Shown: piece after piece, positions 8,570 to 15,031 of the stretch
How the letters are laid out: each line of letters starts with the position of its first letter
How positions within the stretch are numbered: position 1 is the first letter of the stretch
Source of the DNA: Neolewinella persica DSM 23188
GTDB taxonomy: Bacteria; Bacteroidota; Bacteroidia; Chitinophagales; Saprospiraceae
Length of the DNA stretch: 64,000 nt
NCBI RefSeq assembly: GCF_000373105.1
Contig: NZ_KB890447.1
Coordinates: 59,287-123,286 of the forward strand
Direction of reading: 5' to 3'
Position numbers and translations under genes: made by a program
The notes under the pieces: model-generated
The model's input: the letters and a program-made list of their open reading frames with translations, nothing else
The model's database searches: none
Told to the model about the DNA's origin: nothing

Positions 8570-10140
8570 ATCCGATCGACGATCTTTTTCGGGAAGGCCT
8601 TAGTGGCCACGCGGGTGAAGTACCTGCGGATATGTGGTCGCGCGTCAGCGCGGGCAAAACGCCTGTGGCACCCGCAGGGGAAGGCATTGATCAGCTGTTT
8701 GCCGGCAAACTTGCCGATCGGGCGGGTGATGTGCCTGCGGACATGTGGTCGCGCATTGCCGCAATCGGTGTTGCTTCGTTGCCGGAAGGTGCGGAGATCG
8801 ACCAGGTATTTGCAGATAAACTAAAGAAGGCTGAAGGAGCGATTTCCGAAGGCATGTGGCAACGCATTTGGCAGGGCGTTACAGCGCCAACTCCGGCGAC
8901 CTACCCCTCCCGGCGTTGGTTGGTGGCTGGTCTCGCGGCCTTATTGCTGCTGAGTGGAATTGCCTGGTGGCAATTGGCGGGAGATGTACCTCCGGTTGAA
9001 GAACTGACGGTGCCTACGGAAATTGAAGTGGTAGCCAGCAACGGTGCTGCGGTAGAGATAACCGATAATGAGCCATCCATTGCGGCGGCAGACCAGAAAG
9101 GAAATTTGAAACCAGGCGGGAATGCTGACCAATCAGCAGCAGTAGCTGGATCAGGCGCGGGCGCAGGTGCAACAACAGGTATTAAGGCACAGGATGCTAC
9201 CACGTTTGCTCCTCAGGTATCAGGTGAGGTGCCAGTTGGTGACCTTGCCGGGACTGGGTTGTCGGCGGCGATAGCGCCTTCGACCCCTACATCAAAGGTT
9301 GACGAAGGCTTGTCTGCCGAAACGGAAGCGGTTGTGTTGATCGATGGCGCCAAAGCCACGGCTGTCACGGATCGGGAACGTACTGCCATAGGAATCCGGG
9401 AACTTTCCGCTCGTTCTCTGGCGCTGCTGCCACTAAAAGAAACCGATCCTGGAGTTAAGCGTAAGTACCGCATTAAATCTCCCGAGAACTCTGGTTTCCG
9501 TGCCGCCCCCCGGCATCGGTTTCAGACGGAATTCCTCTTTGGCGTGGCCTATGCCAACCAGAGTTTCTCCGTAGATGACGAGGCAAACCGCCTGCTGCTC
9601 AGTGCCCGTGAGGTCAGTGAATTTGCGGAAGTTAGCTATCAGGTTACCTTACGGACCAACTACCGGTTGGGCGATCACCTGATGGTAACGGGGGGGCTGA
9701 CCTATTCTGAAATCCGTAATCAATTGGAATACGATCAGATTATTAACGGAGCATCTACCGATCTGACCATCAATAACAGCATCCGGTTGCTGGAGGCACC
9801 ATTGTTGCTTGGCTACCGCTTACCTGGCCGTCGTTTACACGTAGCCATTAACGCAGGGCCGGTATTCAACCTGTCTACCTCGGTCCGTGGGCGTTTTCTT
9901 CGTCCTGATTCGCCGCAACCATTGGATCTGGCTACCGACGGTAACTATCGCCAGAACATTGGCGTTGGTTTCATGACCTCACTTTCCTCTACTTATAGGG
10001 TAGGGAATAAGGATCCCTTCCTGCTTGTCGTCGAGCCCTTCTTCAAAACTTATCCGGGAGCTTTCTCCGTCAAGGATGCTCCTTTGAAAGAGACGTACTG
10101 GTTGGCGGGGTTACAGCTGGGCGTTCGGAAGGAGTTTTAA
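8566..10140 (+). CDS. Membrane anti-sigma-like protein with N-terminal repeats and beta-barrel-like C-terminus
   Basis: A 524-residue protein translationally coupled to the ECF sigma gene. The N-terminus holds three repeats of about 35 residues (FREGLSGHAGEVPADMWSRV, FAGKLADRAGDVPADMWSRI, FADKLKKAEGAISEGMWQRI), a form common in Bacteroidota anti-sigma proteins. One TM helix follows at about 111-130 (WLVAGLAALLLLSGIAWW), then an Ala/Thr/Gly-rich linker, then a C-terminal third (about 315-524) with alternating amphipathic strands like outer-membrane beta-barrel proteins. Having both an inner-membrane helix and barrel-like strands is unusual, though recurrent in this phylum. A copy of the 17-bp motif lies in the linker at 9154-9170. 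Confidence 0.7.
   Translation: MNPIDDLFREGLSGHAGEVPADMWSRVSAGKTPVAPAGEGIDQLFAGKLADRAGDVPADMWSRIAAIGVASLPEGAEIDQVFADKLKKAEGAISEGMWQRIWQGVTAPTPATYPSRRWLVAGLAALLLLSGIAWWQLAGDVPPVEELTVPTEIEVVASNGAAVEITDNEPSIAAADQKGNLKPGGNADQSAAVAGSGAGAGATTGIKAQDATTFAPQVSGEVPVGDLAGTGLSAAIAPSTPTSKVDEGLSAETEAVVLIDGAKATAVTDRERTAIGIRELSARSLALLPLKETDPGVKRKYRIKSPENSGFRAAPRHRFQTEFLFGVAYANQSFSVDDEANRLLLSAREVSEFAEVSYQVTLRTNYRLGDHLMVTGGLTYSEIRNQLEYDQIINGASTDLTINNSIRLLEAPLLLGYRLPGRRLHVAINAGPVFNLSTSVRGRFLRPDSPQPLDLATDGNYRQNIGVGFMTSLSSTYRVGNKDPFLLVVEPFFKTYPGAFSVKDAPLKETYWLAGLQLGVRKEF
9154..9170 (+). repeat. 17-bp interspersed motif, copy c (inside coding DNA)
   Basis: GGCGCGGGCGCAGGTGC has one mismatch to the consensus. It is read in the phase GGC-GCG-GGC-GCA-GGT-GC, giving Gly-Ala-Gly-Ala-Gly-Ala in the linker of the anti-sigma-like protein. 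Confidence 0.7.
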
Positions 10141-10153
10141 TAAGGGATTAATT

Positions 10154-10341
10154 GAATAATTGAAGGAGAGAATAATGGAATAGCTGCCGCAAGGAGGTGC
10201 TCGCTTTGCTCGTTTACGCTTTATTCGGGTACCCTAATTTACTGTTCTCACATTCACTTCCGAGGTGAGCAAGCGCAGCGCCGCGAACGGAAACAGTGGT
10301 AGTTTATTCACTTATTCCATTATCCTCTCCTTTACTTATTC
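10154..10341. repeat. Modular hairpin repeat with GAATAA-type arms
   Basis: The left arm (10154-10182) and right arm (10313-10341) are inverted repeats agreeing at about 26 of 29 positions, including GGAGAGAATAATGGAATA against its near-complement TATTCCATTATCCTCTCC. Just inside the left arm is the core GCTGCCGCAAGGAGGTGCTC followed by GCTTTGCTCGTTTACGC (10184-10220). The right arm contains the stop codon of eda, so the element has supplied or overrun that gene's end. Confidence 0.75.
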
Positions 10342-10998
10342 TCTACCCCTGATCTCCCTGATCATCGCCAGGGTCTCCCGTGCCAATGCCTCCATCTTTC
10401 CAAACTCTCCTGCTTTTATCCAGTCGTTTTTGATGAGTTGGGACCCCATGCCTACGGCTGCGGCACCTTCACCGAACCAGCGTTCGAGGTTGCTCCGCTC
10501 GGCGGTGACACCGCCGGTGACCATGATGGTGGTTTGGGGAGAGGGGCCGCGGTAGGCACTGATGAAGCCGGGAGCTACGGCGTTGCCGGGGAACAGTTTG
10601 ACGATCTCGGCACCCAGGCCTTCGGCCCGGGCAATTTCGGAAGGGGTGAAACACCCCGGCATCCAGGCTACTTTACGCCGGTGGCATACCTTGACGACGT
10701 CCTCGTCGATGGTGGGGCCAACGATGAAGGCCGCGCCAAGCTGAATGTAGAGACTGGCGGTTCCGGGATCTACCACGGAACCGATACCCAGATAAAGGTC
10801 TGGATAGTTGGCCCGGCAATGCTCGGCCAGGGCATCGAATACTTTATGCGCCCCGATTCCACGATTGGTGAATTCAAAACTACGAAGGCCGCCGGCGTAG
10901 CAGGCGTCAACTACTTTCTTGGCTTTGTCAACGTTGGCAACGTAAGCAAGCGGCACCATGGCCTGATCAAGAACAGTTTGGTATACTTTTAAGCGCAT
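10336..10998 (-). CDS. eda: KDPG/KHG aldolase
   Basis: Class-I aldolase of 220 residues that splits 2-keto-3-deoxy-6-phosphogluconate (and 4-hydroxy-2-oxoglutarate) into pyruvate plus an aldehyde. The catalytic pair is visible: E42 in FEFTNRG and the Schiff-base lysine K134 in EIVKLFPGNA. Further family motifs are GIGSVVD and TGGVTAERSNLERWFGEGAAAVGMGS. No Entner-Doudoroff partner (edd) is adjacent. The stop codon lies within the arm of a repeat element. Confidence 0.93.
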   Translation of the reverse strand: MRLKVYQTVLDQAMVPLAYVANVDKAKKVVDACYAGGLRSFEFTNRGIGAHKVFDALAEHCRANYPDLYLGIGSVVDPGTASLYIQLGAAFIVGPTIDEDVVKVCHRRKVAWMPGCFTPSEIARAEGLGAEIVKLFPGNAVAPGFISAYRGPSPQTTIMVTGGVTAERSNLERWFGEGAAAVGMGSQLIKNDWIKAGEFGKMEALARETLAMIREIRGRE

Positions 10999-11024
10999 GA
11001 TAATTCGTTTATGCGGTGAAAAAA

Positions 11025-11032
11025 CAAAGTTA
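11025..11032 (-). promoter_or_regulatory. Candidate -7 box of eda
   Basis: On the minus strand TAACTTTG fits TAnnTTTG and lies 27 nt upstream of the eda ATG. I found no matching TTG at -33. Confidence 0.45.
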
Positions 11033-11132
11033 GCTTAATCCGGGGAGGAAACTGTATTGAAAAGGATCACTTAATCCACCTGAAAATCCCCTAAATCCAC
11101 TTTGTACCTTCGCATCAACAAATGTTATTACC

Positions 11133-11768
11133 ATGCTTCGTATTCCCGGACTCCTACTCCTCTTTATGCTAACCCTTGCCTGCTCCACCACCAAATCCAC
11201 TGCACCCGCGGCCTCGCCCCCAACTGCAGAACTGGCCGCGTTGGAAAAAGCCATGACGGGGACCTTCAACAGTTCCGCACAAGCTTCTGCCAACGATAGC
11301 TACCTGAACATTGTCTTGCACATGGAGCCCATCTGGACGGACCAGCCGGGCAGCTACCTATACGTTGAACAGGCCGTTGCTTCCGACCCCACAAAGCCCT
11401 ACCGTCAACGGGTGTATGTGCTGGAGCAAAAGGGGAAAAAGAAGTTCATCAGCAGCGTCTATGAGTTGCCTGAGCCCGATCGTTTCATCGGTGCTCACAA
11501 AAATCCGGAGAAGCTGGACCTGCTAAAGCCCTCCGACCTGATCGCCCGCGAAGGCTGCGCGGTGTACCTGAAGCAAACCGAACCGGGGATGTACCGTGGA
11601 AGTACTAAAAAAGATAAGTGCAAGAGCACTCTGCGGGGAGCGAGTTACGCTACCAGCCGGGTATCGATTGCCGGGTCTTTCGTCCAGAGCTGGGACCAGG
11701 GCTTCGACGAGGAAGGGAAGCAGGTTTGGGGGGCTACTAAGGGGGGGTATATGTTTTTTCGGGAGTAG
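11133..11768 (+). CDS. CpcT/CpeT-family lipoprotein
   Basis: A 211-residue protein with a lipoprotein signal (LLLFMLTLACSTTKS). The rest matches the CpcT/CpeT fold: MTGTFNSSAQA, then YLNIVLHMEPIW, GSYLYVEQA, YRQRVYVLE, and the C-terminal WGATKGGYMFFR. In cyanobacteria this family attaches bilins to phycobiliproteins. No phycobilisome gene is expected here, so the role is probably a different small-molecule binding function on the periplasmic side of a membrane. It is a single gene, with TACCTTCG at 11104-11111 as a possible imperfect -7 box. Confidence 0.8.
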   Translation: MLRIPGLLLLFMLTLACSTTKSTAPAASPPTAELAALEKAMTGTFNSSAQASANDSYLNIVLHMEPIWTDQPGSYLYVEQAVASDPTKPYRQRVYVLEQKGKKKFISSVYELPEPDRFIGAHKNPEKLDLLKPSDLIAREGCAVYLKQTEPGMYRGSTKKDKCKSTLRGASYATSRVSIAGSFVQSWDQGFDEEGKQVWGATKGGYMFFRE

Positions 11769-11789
11769 GAGCTCGCGCGAAGCGCGAGC

Positions 11790-11877
11790 GTTGTCGAGTT
11801 GTCGGGGTGTCGAGGTATCTGGTTGTCCAGTTTTCGGTTTATCGAGAAAACCTCAGACAACCCGACAACTTGACAAC
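11790..11877. repeat. Inverted repeat with GACAAC-type arms
   Basis: The left arm at 11790-11815 (GTTGTCGAGTTGTCGGGG, then TGTCGAGG) and the right arm at 11851-11877 (CCTCAGACAACCCGACAAC, then TTGACAAC) are near-perfect complements separated by about 35 nt. It belongs to the same repeat group as 4098-4135 and 12252-12275. A small palindrome (CTCGCGCGAAGCGCGAG) lies just to the left at 11771-11787. Confidence 0.75.
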
Positions 11878-11882
11878 TTGAT

Positions 11883-11913
11883 TTGCGCAGCAAATGATTT
11901 CCTCGTACCTTTG
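11883..11913 (+). promoter_or_regulatory. Promoter of rpsO
   Basis: TTG (11883-11885) and TACCTTTG (11906-11913) are 20 nt apart, the Bacteroidota housekeeping promoter layout. The predicted leader is about 50 nt. The -33 element lies at the edge of the preceding GACAAC repeat. Confidence 0.65.
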
Positions 11914-11968
11914 CAGCCGCAAATTTTGCTTTACCCGATCCATGTGATCCATTAAAGGCTTTTTCATT

Positions 11969-12244
11969 ATGCCAGTATACATGCCAAAGGAGAAGAAGGA
12001 AGAAATCTTCGCCGAATACGGTGGCTCTGCCACCAACACCGGTTCCACCGAGGGCCAAATCGCTCTGTTCACTTTCCGTATCCAGGAATTGAGCGACCAC
12101 CTTCAGCGTCACCGTAAAGACCACAGCAGCCGTAAGGCCCTGCTGAGCCTCGTAGGTCAGCGTCGTCGTCACCTCGCGTACCTTCAGAAGAAGGATCTCG
12201 ACGGTTACCGCGCACTGATCGCTAAGCTTGGTATCCGTAAGTAA
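11969..12244 (+). CDS. rpsO: 30S ribosomal protein S15
   Basis: A 91-residue S15 with the standard motifs [34 protein letters not shown] and [14 protein letters not shown]. It binds the central domain of 16S rRNA. The family usually begins close to MYLTxEKK; here the short [13 protein letters not shown] variant is seen. It has its own promoter and a strong terminator, so it is monocistronic; pnp does not follow as it does in Escherichia coli. Confidence 0.98.
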   Translation: MPVYMPKEKKEEIFAEYGGSATNTGSTEGQIALFTFRIQELSDHLQRHRKDHSSRKALLSLVGQRRRHLAYLQKKDLDGYRALIAKLGIRK

Positions 12245-12251
12245 TCGGATA

Positions 12252-12275
12252 ACTCGACAACCGGACAACTCGATC
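12252..12275. repeat. Short GACAAC-type repeat
   Basis: CTCGACAACCGGACAACTCG lies between the rpsO stop and its terminator, with the same unit as the larger elements at 4098-4135 and 11790-11877. Confidence 0.5.
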
Positions 12276-12284
12276 GCCGGACAT

Positions 12285-12322
12285 AAAAGCCCCTTTCACT
12301 GTGATGTGGAAGGGGCTTTTTG
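12285..12322 (+). terminator. Terminator of rpsO
   Basis: AAAAGCCCCTTTC and GGAAGGGGCTTTTT form a stem of about 11 bp followed by a T-run. This is the clearest rho-independent terminator in the window. Confidence 0.9.
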
Positions 12323-12338
12323 TTTGTGGCGCTGTAAG

Positions 12339-12346
12339 TATTTTTG
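12339..12346 (+). promoter_or_regulatory. -7 box directly before the YdeI-family gene
   Basis: TATTTTTG matches TAnnTTTG and ends 4 nt before the ATG at 12351, so transcription would start at or within the first codons. The mRNA would be leaderless or nearly so. TTG candidates at 12320-12326 give a spacer of 12-16 nt, which is short. Confidence 0.4.
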
Positions 12347-12350
12347 CTAA

Positions 12351-12953
12351 ATGTCGATAGAGAGAATAATGCTAGGTGGGAAAGAAGTCGAGACTTTCTG
12401 TCCGGATAGTAAAAAACATTGGCGGGAATGGCTGCAAAAGAACCACCGGTCAGCCCAATCGATTTGGCTCGTTTTCTACAAAGTGTCTTCAGGAAAGGCT
12501 ACTTTAGGCTGGGGCGAAGCCGTTGATGAAGCCCTCTGCTTCGGCTGGATAGATAGTCTGAAAAAGACGCTTGATGAGGAACGCTATATTCAGTTTTTCA
12601 GTAAGCGTAAACCCAAAAGCACCTGGTCGAAAATCAATAAGGATAAAGTTGAACAGTTGATTTCCGAAGGACTTATGACGTCAGCCGGACTGCAATGCAT
12701 CGATATTGCCAAGCAAAATGGGTCGTGGGTATTTTTAGATCAGGTGGAAGCATTGACAATTCCAGCAGACCTGGAGGAAGCTTTTGCGCCCAACCCGGGG
12801 TCGAAAGATTATTATCTCAGCCTGAGTAAATCCTCAAAAAAGATAATCCTGTATTGGATCGTATCTGCCAAGCGGTCCGAAACGCGTCAAAAACGTATTG
12901 CTGAAACAGTTGAGGCCGCATCACGACGTATGAAGCCTAAGCCGTTTAGGTAA
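12351..12953 (+). CDS. YdeI/OmpD-associated family protein
   Basis: A 200-residue member of the bacterial YdeI/OmpD-associated family: W-x-x-WL...SIWLVFYK near residue 20-45, GWGEAVDEALCFGWIDS at about 53-70, RKPKSTWSKINKDKVE at about 88-103, and a C-terminal helical YdeI domain (SKSSKKIILYWIVSAKRSET, then RQKRIAETVEAA). The family is widespread but biochemically poorly defined, with proposed roles in stress or bacteriocin protection. It is a single gene between rpsO and a tRNA. Confidence 0.8.
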   Translation: MSIERIMLGGKEVETFCPDSKKHWREWLQKNHRSAQSIWLVFYKVSSGKATLGWGEAVDEALCFGWIDSLKKTLDEERYIQFFSKRKPKSTWSKINKDKVEQLISEGLMTSAGLQCIDIAKQNGSWVFLDQVEALTIPADLEEAFAPNPGSKDYYLSLSKSSKKIILYWIVSAKRSETRQKRIAETVEAASRRMKPKPFR

Positions 12954-12984
12954 TAAGAAAATGATTTGAGAGGTGTCTCCAACG

Positions 12985-13021
12985 AAAAAAGCCCTTTCCG
13001 CATTGCGGAAAGGACTTTATT
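12985..13021 (-). terminator. Terminator of tRNA-Lys
   Basis: On the minus strand a 9-bp stem CCTTTCCGC / GCGGAAAGG is followed by GCTTTTTTCG. It lies directly behind the 3' end of the tRNA and could also stop the convergent YdeI-family transcript. Confidence 0.85.
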
Positions 13022-13026
13022 GTCGG

Positions 13027-13100
13027 TGATCCCTCTGGGGCTCGAACCCAGGACCCTCTCATTAAAAGTGAGATGCTCTAACCAACTGAGCTAAAGGATC
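13027..13100 (-). tRNA. tRNA-Lys (anticodon TTT)
   Basis: The minus strand gives GATCCTTTAGCTCAGTTGG in the D arm region, the anticodon loop CTTTTAA with anticodon TTT, and the TPsiC arm GGTTCGAGCC. The acceptor stem GATCCTT pairs with AGGGATC (one G-T pair). CCA is not encoded. It is about 74 nt long. Confidence 0.95.
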
Positions 13101-13226
13101 GACATACTTTTCTTCAAAAGCGACGCAAAGGTACGTTCATAAGTTGAACATGTGCAAGCTGTAAGTCAAAAAAGTATTCTTTTTTTTAACTGCACGGATT
13201 GGTAACAAGATTGGCCGTTGTCATAG

Positions 13227-13255
13227 TTGCAAGACGGGGAGGCTTTGTACTTTTG
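13227..13255 (+). promoter_or_regulatory. Promoter of the polyprenyl synthase gene, near-leaderless
   Basis: TTG (13227-13229) and TACTTTTG (13248-13255) are 18 nt apart. The -7 box ends 4 nt before the ATG at 13260, so the transcript probably starts at the start codon. Confidence 0.6.
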
Positions 13256-13259
13256 CCCC

Positions 13260-14255
13260 ATGTCTACCAGCCCCAAGATCATCTCCAACTTACGCGAACG
13301 GTTCATCACCGAACTGCAGGCGACCTTCTCCGGTAAGGAACCCCGTGGTCTGTACGAACCCATCGACTACATTCTTGACTTAGGCGGCAAACGAATCCGA
13401 CCGGTAGTGGCCCTGTTGGCGGCCAGGATATTTGGCGACGGCGAAGATATGAGGCTCGGGATGCCCGCGGCGCTCGCGGTGGAGGTGTTCCACAACTTTA
13501 CGCTGTTGCACGATGACATCATGGACGACAGCCCGCTGCGCCGGGGAAAACAAACCGTTCACGAAAAATGGGACATCAATACCGGAATCCTCAGCGGAGA
13601 CCTGATGCTGATCCAGGCCTACCAGCATTTGTGCAACTGCCCCAATACGGCAGCCTTGCCCCAACTGATGCAAACCTTTAACCGGGTAGCGACCGGGGTA
13701 TGTGAAGGCCAGCAGTACGATGTCGACTTTGAAAGCCGCAACGACGTCACCATCGCCGAATACCTGAAGATGATCGAACTCAAGACGGCCGTCTTGCTGG
13801 GTGGTTCGCTGGAAATGGGTGCTCTCGCCGCCGGGGCAAGCCAGGAGGATGCCGACCACCTTTATGCCTTCGGCCGCCTTACGGGCCTTGCTTTCCAGCT
13901 TCAGGACGATCTGTTGGATACCTACGGCGAGAGCGCCAGCACGGGCAAGCTCAAAGGCAACGACATCATTCGCAATAAAAAGACCTTTCTTTTCCTCAAG
14001 GCCATGGAACTGCTCGGCCCGGAAGACCAGAAGGAACTAAACCGTTGGTTTGCCGAAAGCCCGGCCGACCCGGCCGGGAAAGTGCTCCGGGTAACGGAGC
14101 TGATGACCTCCGTGGGCATCCCCGGGGCCGTTGCTACGCTTCGCGACCAATTCCAGGCAGAAGCCTACGCGCACCTCGAAGCGGCTGGCGGAGACGCGGA
14201 GGTGAAAGTGGTACTGCGGGATTTGGCCGAAGGGCTGTTACAGCGCGTGAGCTAG
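13260..14255 (+). CDS. Polyprenyl diphosphate synthase
   Basis: A trans-prenyltransferase of 331 residues that condenses isopentenyl diphosphate onto an allylic primer, supplying chains for menaquinone or geranylgeranyl-type products. It has the first aspartate-rich motif HDDIMDDSPLRRG at about residues 85-97, the second QLQDDLLDTYG near 213, LGGKRIRP at 41-48 and KGNDIIRNKKTF after the second motif. The chain length cannot be set from sequence by eye. The ATG at 13260 is chosen because the longer frame begins upstream of the promoter. Confidence 0.9.
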   Translation: MSTSPKIISNLRERFITELQATFSGKEPRGLYEPIDYILDLGGKRIRPVVALLAARIFGDGEDMRLGMPAALAVEVFHNFTLLHDDIMDDSPLRRGKQTVHEKWDINTGILSGDLMLIQAYQHLCNCPNTAALPQLMQTFNRVATGVCEGQQYDVDFESRNDVTIAEYLKMIELKTAVLLGGSLEMGALAAGASQEDADHLYAFGRLTGLAFQLQDDLLDTYGESASTGKLKGNDIIRNKKTFLFLKAMELLGPEDQKELNRWFAESPADPAGKVLRVTELMTSVGIPGAVATLRDQFQAEAYAHLEAAGGDAEVKVVLRDLAEGLLQRVS

Positions 14256-14287
14256 GAAATAGTCCTGTAGTCTTGTAGGCGGGGCAG

Positions 14288-14320
14288 CTATCGGCACCGC
14301 AAAGGTCAGGGTGCCGATAG
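14288..14320. repeat. 11-bp perfect hairpin
   Basis: CTATCGGCACC and GGTGCCGATAG pair perfectly around an 11-nt loop, between the convergent synthase and acetyltransferase genes. There is no T-run on either side, but the placement suits a bidirectional terminator. The loop bases (GCAAAGG) recall the core of the modular repeats. Confidence 0.6.
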
Positions 14321-14328
14321 AGAACTAA

Positions 14329-14772
14329 TCAGAGGTATAATTTTCCGTTCAACCAATTGTCTTCAATAATGGCGTCCTGGGCGTGGTAAAACTTCATGGC
14401 CTCGGTGTTGGTGTCTACGATCTGCCATTTCAGGAGCTGGCAGCCGCGCTCGCGGCCGCGTTCCAGCAGGACGTCCCAGAGGCGTTGCCCGATGCCCTGC
14501 CGGCGATAGGCGGGGTCGAGGACAAAATCCTCGAGGTAGATCATCCGGCCCTTCCAGGTGGAGTAAACGAAGTAGTAGAGGGCCATGCCAACGACTTTTT
14601 CGGCATCTTCGGCCACAATGGCGTGGTAAAAGCCAGCGTCGAAGTCCTCCTCGTAAGTGGGAATGGTGGCCGTGAAGTTATGGCGTTCGCCGACGTATTC
14701 GGACAGCTGGGCGACCAGGCCGTGAAGGGCGGGAACATCGGCTTTGGTGGCCTGACGGATTTGGATGGACAT
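14329..14772 (-). CDS. GNAT family N-acetyltransferase
   Basis: A 147-residue acetyl-CoA-dependent N-acetyltransferase. The acetyl-CoA loop is RRQGIGQRLW at about residues 90-99, preceded by YLEDFVLDPAY. The overall pattern (AEDAEKVVGMALYYFVYSTW, IYLEDFVL, KWQIVDTNTEAMKFYH) is close to the diamine (spermidine/spermine) acetyltransferase-like branch, so a polyamine or small amine is a plausible but unproven substrate. Direct AGTCAAGT repeats lie immediately upstream of the ATG. Confidence 0.88.
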   Translation of the reverse strand: MSIQIRQATKADVPALHGLVAQLSEYVGERHNFTATIPTYEEDFDAGFYHAIVAEDAEKVVGMALYYFVYSTWKGRMIYLEDFVLDPAYRRQGIGQRLWDVLLERGRERGCQLLKWQIVDTNTEAMKFYHAQDAIIEDNWLNGKLYL

Positions 14773-14778
14773 GGGAGG

Positions 14779-14820
14779 GAGTCAAGTAGTCAGTTAGTCA
14801 AATAGTCAAGTAGTCAGACA
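14779..14820. repeat. AGTCAAGT-type tandem repeat
   Basis: About five imperfect copies of a GTCAAGTA / GTCAGTTA / GTCAAATA unit lie directly upstream of the GNAT gene. It follows the same style as the TGCAACC and GACAAC repeats but with a different unit. Confidence 0.6.
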
Positions 14821-14891
14821 GTGGCGTCCTTTAGCGACAATCACAAGGTAATGGTCTGCGGTTTGACTATCCAAAGGATTTGCTTAATCAG

Positions 14892-15005
14892 GGCGGGGAC
14901 GCAGGTGCGAAGCAAAGAAAAAAGGAGCAGGGGTCGAAAGGCCGGGTGTACCCCTCTTTCTTTCCTTGCTCCTTTAAACCCTTCCCCGGCACCTGCGTCC
15001 GCGCC
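14892..15005. repeat. Inverted pair of 17-bp motifs enclosing a stem-loop (copies d and e)
   Basis: Copy d (14892-14908, plus strand, one mismatch) faces copy e (14989-15005, minus strand, exact), 80 nt apart. Between them AAAGGAGCAGGGGT is complemented in part by ACCCCTC and TGCTCCTTT, so the whole stretch can form an extended hairpin just behind the stop of the lipase-like gene. This is the only place in the window where two copies form an inverted pair. Confidence 0.75.
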
Positions 15006-15031
15006 TGAAAAGTGATGTACGTTTGAATCCT

